Below are positions 1 to 7,421 of a stretch of DNA of 7,984 nt, piece by piece; the stretch's first letter is position 1; each line of letters opens with the position of its first letter. The notes beneath the pieces were generated by a model. The model ran no database searches. It was not told the origin of the DNA and was given only the letters and a program-made list of their open reading frames with translations. The stretch lies in assembly GCA_002403995.1 (NCBI GenBank), contig DHIV01000082.1:1-7984 (forward strand), read 5' to 3'. This stretch comes from Gallionella sp. UBA4737. GTDB lineage: Bacteria; Pseudomonadota; Gammaproteobacteria; Burkholderiales; Gallionellaceae. The translations under genes were made by a program, and so were the position numbers.

Positions 1-498
1 CAGGGCGACAAATGGGTGCGCTTTGAACCGTACCAAGGCTACAAATTAACCTTCACCATTAATTTTACCCACCCGGTGTTTGCCAATACCAGACAGCACG
101 TCACGGTTGATCTGGGCGAGGAATCCTATGTGCGCGACATCAGCCGGGCGCGAACCTTCGGTTTCATGCAGGATGTCGAGAACATGCGCGCACAGGGTCT
201 GGCTCTGGGCGGCAGTCTGGACAACGCCATTGTGATGGATGACTACCGGGTGCTGAATGCGGACGGTTTGCGTTTCGAGGATGAATTCGTCAAGCACAAG
301 GTGCTTGATGCGATCGGTGATCTTTACCTGCTGGGACATCCGCTGATCGGCGCGTTTTCCGGCTACAAATCCGGCCATGCCTTGAATAATGCCCTGTTGC
401 GGGAGCTGCTCGCAGATGATCAGGCCTGGGAGTATGTGACGTTCGATAGCATGGAAGAAGCCCCCGCGTTCCTGCGGCTGCAGCTCCAGTCTGTTTAA
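1..498 (+). CDS. lpxC: UDP-3-O-acyl-N-acetylglucosamine deacetylase LpxC, C-terminal part (5' end outside window)
   Basis: LpxC is the cytosolic zinc amidase that removes the acetyl group from UDP-3-O-acyl-GlcNAc, the committed step of lipid A synthesis. The reading frame is open from base 1 (starting Q-G-D-K-W) to TAA at 496-498, giving 165 visible residues. HKVLDAIGD at visible residues 99-107 supplies a His and an Asp that align with the E. coli zinc ligands H238 and D242. The His of YKSGHALNN (visible residue 126) aligns with catalytic H265. All three give the same offset of 139, so the visible part corresponds to about residues 140-304 and the C-terminus is complete. The first zinc histidine (H79 in E. 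coli) lies outside the window. An internal GTG at position 16 is not the start, since conserved sequence continues upstream of it. lpxC normally follows ftsZ at the end of the dcw cluster. I see no clear terminator after it; a 5-bp TTGGC/GCCAA pairing at 551-571 is too weak. Confidence 0.97.
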   Translation, partial: QGDKWVRFEPYQGYKLTFTINFTHPVFANTRQHVTVDLGEESYVRDISRARTFGFMQDVENMRAQGLALGGSLDNAIVMDDYRVLNADGLRFEDEFVKHKVLDAIGDLYLLGHPLIGAFSGYKSGHALNNALLRELLADDQAWEYVTFDSMEEAPAFLRLQLQSV

Positions 499-638
499 TC
501 CGGGTGCTGGATACGCCACGATGGATTATGACTGGTGTATAACCAATAACTTGGCTGGCGTAATTTGCCAACCTGGTCAGATGGCTGGCTGTTCCATCAG
601 CAATTATTGCCTCCTGTCATTGCCAGCATGAAAGCGGC

Positions 639-845
639 GTGCCGGTGTTGATCCTGCGTTTATACATCGTGCTTGTGGCATTACTGCTGGTGTTGAGCGG
701 AGCGATGTATATCTTTACGCGCAATCGCCGTTACCTTGAATTTGCGCGGCAAACGGTGCGATTCACTGTGCTGTTGCTGCTAGTGTTCGCACTGCTGTTT
801 GTGCTGGAACGTTACGTGCTGGTCGGCTGGCTGGCTGCACTTTAA
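639..845 (+). CDS. Small two-helix inner-membrane protein of unknown function
   Basis: This 68-residue ORF starts at GTG and ends at TAA (843-845). Residues about 4-26 are a hydrophobic helix (LILRLYIVLVALLLVLSGA). A basic loop follows (TRNRRYLEFARQTVR, about 27-41), then a second hydrophobic helix at about 42-66 with one internal Glu-Arg pair. By the positive-inside rule the basic loop should be cytoplasmic, with both ends outside. I do not recognise a named family and assign no function. The start is uncertain: only a weak GAAAG precedes the GTG, and the nearby ATG at 628 is in another frame and stops quickly. The frame is open only from 564, so the protein cannot be much longer. It lies 140 bp after lpxC and converges on the dciA-like gene. 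The clean alternation of hydrophobic and basic segments argues for a real gene. Confidence 0.6.
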   Translation: MPVLILRLYIVLVALLLVLSGAMYIFTRNRRYLEFARQTVRFTVLLLLVFALLFVLERYVLVGWLAAL

Positions 846-846
846 C

Positions 847-875
847 GATTCACGAAGTTAATGATTCACGAAGTT
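847..875. repeat. Two tandem copies of a 13-mer in a convergent gap
   Basis: GATTCACGAAGTT occurs at 847-859 and again at 863-875, exact in both copies, with a period of 16 bp. It starts 1 bp after the stop of the small membrane protein gene and ends 28 bp before the stop of the convergent dciA-like gene. There is no inverted pairing or T-tract, so it is not an obvious terminator. It may be a simple local duplication. Confidence 0.75.
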
Positions 876-903
876 GCGGGAGCAGTAGTTGCGAAGATGC
901 CTG

Positions 904-1332
904 TCAGTTTTTCGATTTAGCCATCTTTTCCAGCGCAAGTTTGAGCGGTGATTCATTCAGGCTCTGGCTGAAATCATTCAGTGCTTGCTGTGCCGTTTTG
1001 CTTAGTCTGTGAGGGGCGGGTTTGGGTTGAAGGCGATCGAAGGAAACTTGCACCTTGACGCGGATTCCGCTAACCTCGCAACCCTTGCCCTGCATCATAA
1101 TGGCCAGTTCCGGGGCAAGCTGGCGCAATTTGGCAGCGACACTGGCATTGGCGACTGCGATGCTGAGCGTGCCGAGGTGCAGGCCCAATACCTGTATTTG
1201 GCTGGACTGCGCAAGCTGGGGCGGGGCGACACTGATAAAATGGCGTTGCAAGGCTGATAAAGCCTGGGCTTTGGCCAGTAGCGGACGCAGTTCCTGATTG
1301 CTGTTCAGCAATGTTTTTAGATGTTGTACCAC
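904..1332 (-). CDS. dciA: DUF721 / DciA-family protein (putative DnaB helicase loader)
   Basis: This 142-residue protein matches the DUF721 pattern. The N-terminal part (about residues 1-36) is helical, followed by a compact alpha/beta part reading QIQVLGLHLGTLSIAVAN, then AKLRQLAPEL and a strand near GIRVKVQV. DciA proteins interact with the replicative helicase DnaB and assist its loading in most bacteria that lack DnaC. The family assignment comes from overall pattern and location, because DUF721 has no catalytic signature. The C-terminal 40 residues are polar and basic, ending KMAKSKN. The GTG start at 1332 is chosen because no in-frame ATG appears near it. Its ribosome-binding site is poor, so the N-terminus may be misplaced. 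It is transcribed away from the M23 peptidase gene, with only 32 bp between the two starts. The symbol is given on family grounds; orthology is likely but untested. Confidence 0.8.
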   Translation of the reverse strand: MVQHLKTLLNSNQELRPLLAKAQALSALQRHFISVAPPQLAQSSQIQVLGLHLGTLSIAVANASVAAKLRQLAPELAIMMQGKGCEVSGIRVKVQVSFDRLQPKPAPHRLSKTAQQALNDFSQSLNESPLKLALEKMAKSKN

Positions 1333-1350
1333 AAATTTTCGGTTACTTTG

Positions 1351-1363
1351 AGGAAGGGGGAGG
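1351..1363 (+). promoter_or_regulatory. Ribosome-binding site deciding the M23 peptidase start
   Basis: The purine-rich run AGGAAGGGGGAGG lies directly before the ATG at 1365. AGGA at 1351-1354 and AAGG at 1354-1357 sit 10 and 7 bases from the ATG. This favours 1365 over the in-frame upstream ATG at 1311, which would also overlap the start of the divergent dciA-like gene. Confidence 0.7.
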
Positions 1364-1364
1364 C

Positions 1365-2285
1365 ATGAATATTATTCTAGTTTCCAATCGAATGGCAAAG
1401 ACCCGCAGTATTTCGCTGGGTGGATGGCAAATTGCGTTATTGCTGATGTTGCTGTCCGGACTGATGTTGGGCGCGGCATTTACCTTCCAATACGTGCTGG
1501 TGCGCTTTGCTCCGGAAGGTTTGAGCGATGAGATCCGCACATTATTATCCAAAGTGCAGAGCGACGAACAACAAAAACAGCAGGTTTACATGCATAGCAG
1601 TCTGGATGCCATGGCGGTCAGGGTCGGGCAGATGCAGGCGCAGTTGCAGCGCCTGGATGCGCTTGGTGCGCGCCTGACAAAGCTGACTGGCATGAAACCG
1701 GAGGAATTCCAGTTTTCCCAGCCACCCGCACAGGGCGGACCGTTGGTGGTGTTCCCCGAGCAGAAAATGTCCGAGAATGGTCTGAGCCAGCAACTGGACA
1801 GATTGAGCCGGGTGGTCAGTGATCGCAGCGACAAATTGCTGGCCCTGGAGACCTTGCTGCTGCAGAACCAGTTGAGCCGCAAGTTGCTGCCTTCCATCCC
1901 GCCTGTCCACACCGGATTTTATTCCTCGAATTTTGGCTGGCGTATCGATCCTTTCACCGGCGCCAACGCGATGCACGAAGGAGTGGACTTTGTGGCGGAT
2001 GCGGGAACATCGATCTACGCTTCGGCCGGCGGTGTGGTGGACTATGCGGGCTTGCATCCCCAGTATGGTAATATGGTCGAAATTGATCACGGCAATGATA
2101 TCGTCACGCGCTACGCGCATGCTTCCAAATTGTTCGTGAAGGTCGGTCAGGTGGTGAGGCGCGGCGAGAAGATCGCCGAGGTGGGAAGCACCGGTCGTTC
2201 CACCGGCAACCATTTGCACTTCGAAGTCCGTTATAAGGGTATCGCTCAGAATCCCGTGCGCTTTTTGCAAAAAGCCGCCGGTTAA
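1365..2285 (+). CDS. Membrane-anchored M23 (LytM/MepM-type) peptidase with coiled coil
   Basis: This 306-residue protein is a probable peptidoglycan endopeptidase, or regulator of amidases, facing the periplasm. A short basic cytoplasmic tail leads into one membrane helix at about residues 22-46. A Gln-rich helical stretch likely to form a coiled coil spans about 54-110, with further heptad-like sequence at 138-173. The LytM domain spans about 183-301. All expected zinc and catalytic residues are present: H204 and D208 in HEGVDF, H252 in RYAHAS, and H283 and H285 in HLHFEV. The zinc ligands should be H204, D208 and H285, so the domain looks catalytically competent rather than degenerate like EnvC or NlpD. 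The frame extends back to an ATG at 1311, but the ATG at 1365 follows the purine-rich AGGAAGGGGGAGG (1351-1363), and the protein there starts MNIILVSNR. The gene ends at a clear terminator, so it is probably a single-gene unit. Confidence 0.92.
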   Translation: MNIILVSNRMAKTRSISLGGWQIALLLMLLSGLMLGAAFTFQYVLVRFAPEGLSDEIRTLLSKVQSDEQQKQQVYMHSSLDAMAVRVGQMQAQLQRLDALGARLTKLTGMKPEEFQFSQPPAQGGPLVVFPEQKMSENGLSQQLDRLSRVVSDRSDKLLALETLLLQNQLSRKLLPSIPPVHTGFYSSNFGWRIDPFTGANAMHEGVDFVADAGTSIYASAGGVVDYAGLHPQYGNMVEIDHGNDIVTRYAHASKLFVKVGQVVRRGEKIAEVGSTGRSTGNHLHFEVRYKGIAQNPVRFLQKAAG

Positions 2286-2303
2286 CAGTGATGGATATTG
2301 GCG

Positions 2304-2340
2304 AGGGTGAGGTGATAGATTGCCTCACCCTTTATTATTT
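2304..2340 (+). terminator. Intrinsic terminator after the M23 peptidase gene
   Basis: AGGGTGAGG (2304-2312) pairs perfectly with CCTCACCCT (2323-2331) around a 10-base loop. The T-rich tract TTATTATTT follows at 2332-2340. The hairpin begins 18 bp after the stop codon. It separates the peptidase transcript from secA. Confidence 0.88.
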
Positions 2341-2344
2341 GTAG

Positions 2345-2485
2345 GGGATCTCTAAAAATCCAGATTTCATCCCAACTGCTGCGTTGCGTAAAAAATTTCT
2401 TGCTGGCATATAAATCATATGCGGCGCTGCTAAATTTTTCCCGCGTCTTGCATTTGGGCGAACTCTGAATTTTTAGATGTCCCCC
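2345..2485. repeat. Long imperfect palindrome, MITE-like, directly upstream of secA
   Basis: The 141-bp stretch folds back on itself over nearly its whole length. The left end GGGATCTCTAAAAATCCAGA matches, with a few mismatches, the reverse complement of the right end (GGGGACATCTAAAAATTCAG). Further inward, CCCAA-x-TGC and AAAAATTT match in both arms. The centre is GCATAT (2406-2411), five bases, then ATATGC (2417-2422). A direct GTAG lies at each edge (2341-2344 and 2486-2489), as a short target-site duplication would. It has no ORF, so movement would need a transposase elsewhere. The terminator ends just before it and secA begins 20 bp after it. The element must therefore contain the secA promoter, or secA depends on readthrough. 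Possible -10-like words (TATAAA at 2409-2414) have no well-spaced good -35 box. Identification as a mobile element is inference from structure. Confidence 0.7.
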
Positions 2486-2505
2486 GTAGTCGAGAAAATT
2501 AAAAT

Positions 2506-5274
<2,769 letters not shown>

Positions 5275-5292
5275 ACCGCGAAGGAGAACGAG

Positions 5293-5778
5293 ATGTCATT
5301 AGTGATGGATACGCTGCGCAACTCAACGATCACCGAAGAGTTGAGTGATGCAGAAGTGGAAATTATCAAGGGACTGTTCGAGGTTCAGGACTACAAATCC
5401 GGCGAGATAATCGTCCAGCCTGGGGACAAGCAACCTGACAATCTGTACATATTGGCGCATGGCGATATCGAAGTGAGGATAGCAAGCGGCAAACAAGAAT
5501 CCATCATTCACGTGCTTAAGCCCGGCGATCTGGCCGGCATCATCACATTTGTCGGCGGGGCAGCCTCTGATATAAGCGCGACGCTATACGCGGTCGGCCA
5601 AACCAAAGTATTGAGCATGGCCAGGGCGGAGTTCGAAAAGCTGATCAACTCTCATCCGATGATAGTCTACAAAGTGATGCGCGGCGTGGTGCGCAATGTG
5701 CATGGCATCGTGCGGCGCGTGAACAGCCAGTCAGCAGAGCTGAGCAATTACATTTATAAAACCCACGGTCGCTATTAG
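5293..5778 (+). CDS. Stand-alone cyclic-nucleotide-binding-fold (CNB) protein without output domain
   Basis: This 161-residue protein has the Crp/CNB beta-roll at about residues 12-120. Typical elements are the YKSGEIIVQPGD turn (34-45), NLYILAHGDIEV (50-61) and VLKPGDLAGI (74-83). A helix follows at about 118-153. It ends before any helix-turn-helix would begin, and no kinase or channel domain is attached. The phosphate-binding cassette looks degenerate: CRP-type pockets have GE and RSA motifs holding the ribose and phosphate, whereas here the matching places read AGIITF and SDISAT, with no Glu or Arg. Binding of cAMP or cGMP is therefore doubtful; it may bind another ligand or act by protein contacts. 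AAGGAG (5281-5286) sits six bases before the ATG, a strong ribosome-binding site. The 18-bp gap after secA suggests co-transcription. Function is unknown, and no membrane segment or signal peptide is seen. Confidence 0.85.
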   Translation: MSLVMDTLRNSTITEELSDAEVEIIKGLFEVQDYKSGEIIVQPGDKQPDNLYILAHGDIEVRIASGKQESIIHVLKPGDLAGIITFVGGAASDISATLYAVGQTKVLSMARAEFEKLINSHPMIVYKVMRGVVRNVHGIVRRVNSQSAELSNYIYKTHGRY

Positions 5779-5780
5779 CT

Positions 5781-5820
5781 TGTAGCCCGTAGCTGCCAGC
5801 TACCACAGCTACCAGCTACA
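5781..5820 (+). repeat. Hairpin of GTAGCTG/CAGCTAC repeats between the CNB gene and argJ
   Basis: TGTAGC (5781-5786) pairs with GCTACA (5815-5820). After a two-base mismatch, GTAGCTG (5789-5795) pairs with CAGCTAC (5806-5812) around a 10-base loop. The loop itself holds another AGCTACC, so the same word recurs three times. The hairpin starts two bases after the CNB stop codon. No T-tract follows, so it is not a normal intrinsic terminator. It could be an RNA-stability hairpin, a rho-independent relic or an intergenic repeat. Confidence 0.7.
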
Positions 5821-5851
5821 GGCTCCCAATACTTAGGATCAGGACACGTTC

Positions 5852-7096
5852 ATGCCGGTAAATCTGACATCGCCCGTTGCGGCACAACTGTTGCCCGTTG
5901 CGGGCGTTTCTTTGGGTATCACGGAAGCGAACATCAAGCGCGAGAAACGCAAGGATCTGCTGGTGATGCAGTTAAGTGATGGTGCGCGGGTCGCGGGAGT
6001 GTTCACCAGGAATCGCTTCTGTGCCGCGCCGGTGATCGTCGCGCGCGAACACCTTGCCCAAGCAGCGGTTATAGGCTCGGCTGGCATACGCGCGCTGCTG
6101 GTCAACACCGGCAATGCCAATGCAGGTACCGGTGAACCGGGCATGCAGGATGCACGCACCAGCTGCGCGGCGCTGGCCGGTCTGCTGGGCTGCAAGGCCA
6201 GCCAGATTTTGCCGTTCTCCACCGGTGTGATCATGGAGCCATTACCCGTGGCCAGGATCGCCGCAGGTTTGCCCGGTGCGGTGGCGAACATGCGCGCGGA
6301 TAACTGGTTAGCTGCCGCCGAGGCGATCATGACCACCGACATCGTCGCCAAGGCGATCTCCAGACAGGTGACCATAGACGGCGTGACCATCACGATCACC
6401 GGCATCGCCAAGGGCTCAGGCATGATCCACCCGAACATGGCGACCATGCTGGGCTATATCGCCACCGATGCGGCGATTGCGCAACCGTTGCTGCAAGCCA
6501 TGGTCAGCGAGGCCGCCAACCGCTCGTTCAATTGCATCACCGTGGACGGCGACACCTCCACCAACGACGCGCTGATGCTGATCGCCACCGGAAAATCCGC
6601 CTTGGCGGAAGTGAAAACTGCCGACAGCAAAGCCGGCAAGGCATTGCAATCAGTCATCAGCGAAGTAGCAATCTGGTTGGCGCAAGCCATCGTGCGCGAC
6701 GGCGAGGGTGCGACCAAATTCATCACGGTGCGCATCGAGGGCGGCAAGAGCGAGGCCGAGTGCAAGCAGATCGGCTACGCGATCGCGCGCTCGCCGCTGG
6801 TCAAGACCGCATTCTTCGCCTCCGACCCCAACCTCGGCCGCATCCTCGCCGCGATCGGATATGCAGGCGTCGCCGATCTGGATGTCGCCGCGCTCAAGCT
6901 GTATCTCGATGATGTGCTGGTCGCAGAGAACGGCGGGCGCGCCGCCAGCTATCGCGAGGAAGACGGCCAGCGCGTGATGCAGCAAAGCGACATCACGATA
7001 CGTGTGGCGCTGGATCGCGGTAATGCGAATGCCACGCTGTGGACTTGCGATTTTTCCTACGATTACGTAAAGATCAACGCAAGTTATCGGAGTTAG
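5852..7096 (+). CDS. argJ: Bifunctional ornithine acetyltransferase / N-acetylglutamate synthase ArgJ
   Basis: ArgJ moves the acetyl group from N-acetylornithine to glutamate, recycling acetyl groups in arginine synthesis; bifunctional members also use acetyl-CoA. The precursor cleaves itself into alpha and beta chains before a conserved threonine, which becomes the nucleophile. Here the site is HPNMATMLGY, with Thr198, giving a 197-residue alpha and a 217-residue beta chain. Other family signatures are NTGNANAGTG near residues 86-95, FSTGVIMEPL near 126-135 and ITVDGDTSTNDA near 229-240. The end, YVKINASYRS, is typical and shows a complete C-terminus. The 414-residue length fits the family. 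AGGA (5841-5844) lies seven bases before the ATG. Whether this one is mono- or bifunctional cannot be told from sequence alone. It lies 73 bp after the CNB gene and could share the secA transcript or have its own promoter. Confidence 0.97.
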   Translation: MPVNLTSPVAAQLLPVAGVSLGITEANIKREKRKDLLVMQLSDGARVAGVFTRNRFCAAPVIVAREHLAQAAVIGSAGIRALLVNTGNANAGTGEPGMQDARTSCAALAGLLGCKASQILPFSTGVIMEPLPVARIAAGLPGAVANMRADNWLAAAEAIMTTDIVAKAISRQVTIDGVTITITGIAKGSGMIHPNMATMLGYIATDAAIAQPLLQAMVSEAANRSFNCITVDGDTSTNDALMLIATGKSALAEVKTADSKAGKALQSVISEVAIWLAQAIVRDGEGATKFITVRIEGGKSEAECKQIGYAIARSPLVKTAFFASDPNLGRILAAIGYAGVADLDVAALKLYLDDVLVAENGGRAASYREEDGQRVMQQSDITIRVALDRGNANATLWTCDFSYDYVKINASYRS

Positions 7097-7124
7097 TTTG
7101 TCATTGATGGAACTACTAGCCATT

Positions 7125-7151
7125 CGACTAAGCCAGCAAGCTGGCAAGTCG
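7125..7151 (+). repeat. Hairpin downstream of argJ
   Basis: CGACT (7125-7129) pairs with AGTCG (7147-7151). Inside it, GCCAG (7132-7136) pairs with CTGGC (7141-7145) around CAAG. It lies 28 bp after the argJ stop. The downstream sequence CTGGTTATCC has no T-run, so a terminator role is only possible, for example Rho-assisted or as a 3'-end stability hairpin. Confidence 0.5.
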
Positions 7152-7184
7152 CTGGTTATCCCGCGCAGTAGCGCAGGTCTGATA

Positions 7185-7240
7185 TGGAGTGCGCAGACAC
7201 GTCTGCGCCGTAAAAAGCGGCGACGCGTCGCCGCACTCCA
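7185..7240. repeat. 56-bp inverted-repeat element with TGGAGTGCG ends
   Basis: The ends are TGGAGTGCG (7185-7193) and its exact reverse complement CGCACTCCA (7232-7240). Each half also folds by itself: GCGCAGAC (7191-7198) pairs with GTCTGCGC (7201-7208), and GCGGCGACGCGTCGCCGC (7217-7234) is a perfect 18-bp palindrome. The halves are diverged copies of each other, joined by TAAAAA. The DNA could form one long hairpin or two small ones under an outer stem. It resembles REP-like or MITE-like intergenic repeats of other bacteria. No transposase is nearby. Confidence 0.8.
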
Positions 7241-7304
7241 AATGAATCTCTTCTTTTACTGATTGCTGAGTAATTCCAAAGTGTGTTAAATACGACCATA
7301 ATTT

Positions 7305-7328
7305 TGCAGGTGCAGGTGCAGGTGCAGG
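7305..7328. repeat. Hexamer tandem repeat (TGCAGG)4
   Basis: Four exact copies of TGCAGG run from 7305 to 7328. The last GG is also the first part of the REPIN-like stem. Copy number may vary by slippage. Confidence 0.9.
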
Positions 7329-7372
7329 CCATGCCCGCGACCAAGAGGTTCGCGGGCATGGCCCGCTCCTAC
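7327..7372. repeat. REPIN-like pair of inverted REP sequences
   Basis: GGCCATGCCCGCGA (7327-7340) pairs perfectly over 14 bp with TCGCGGGCATGGCC (7350-7363) around a 9-base loop. Read on the minus strand, 7372 to 7350 begins GTAGGAGCGGGCCATGCCCG and ends CGA. This matches the known REP pattern of a GTAG head, then a small GCGGGC/GCCCGC hairpin, then a CGA tail. Such REPs are common in Pseudomonas and related bacteria and are moved by RAYT (TnpA_REP) transposases. The left partner keeps the hairpin tail but has lost its GTAGGAG head, replaced by the TGCAGG repeats. It lies 49 bp before the DUF815 gene. The family match is from memory. Confidence 0.8.
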
Positions 7373-7421
7373 ACACGCGCTGCTTCTAATGCAAATTGGA
7401 ATAATTCAGGAAACCCGTAAC

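Larger units (their letters stand above)
7097..7421. other. Repeat-rich 325-bp gap between argJ and the DUF815 gene
   Basis: No credible coding sequence is present. The gap holds, in order, a short hairpin (7125-7151), a 56-bp inverted-repeat element (7185-7240), an AT-richer stretch (7241-7304), a hexamer tandem repeat (7305-7328) and a REPIN-like palindrome (7327-7372). The last 49 bp hold the ribosome-binding site AGGAAA (7408-7413) of the next gene. Confidence 0.8.

Noticed and set aside
551..571. TTGGC/GCCAA hairpin after lpxC as a terminator
   Set aside because: It has only five base pairs, an 11-base loop and no T-tract.
1311..1364. Upstream in-frame ATG at 1311 as the start of the M23 peptidase
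   Set aside because: It would overlap the start of the divergent dciA-like gene and add 18 residues without a signal-like character, while the ATG at 1365 has a strong purine-rich ribosome-binding site.
1545..2270. 241-codon open frame on the minus strand opposite the M23 peptidase
   Set aside because: It is antisense to conserved zinc-site codons, is His- and Gln-rich without domain structure, and is best explained as a shadow.
2384..2477. Candidate secA promoters inside the palindrome (TTGCGT with TATAAA at 19 bp; TTGCAT with TTTAGA at 18 bp)
   Set aside because: Both have poor -35 or -10 boxes and off-optimal spacing. A promoter is expected here by context, but neither can be picked from sequence.
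2341..2505. SecM-like arrest peptide or leader ORF before secA
   Set aside because: No ORF with a signal sequence and a SecM-type arrest motif ending just before secA is present; the space is filled by the palindrome.
7107..7262. Possible 51-residue ORF after argJ (ATG 7107 to TGA 7260-7262)
   Set aside because: It runs through the post-argJ hairpin and the whole 56-bp inverted-repeat element, has no good ribosome-binding site and gives a low-complexity basic product.
7263..7291. Possible sigma-70 promoter (TTGCTG, 17 bp, TTAAAT) for the DUF815 gene
   Set aside because: The spacing is right, but the boxes match the consensus at only 3 and 4 of 6 positions, which is expected by chance in an AT-richer stretch.
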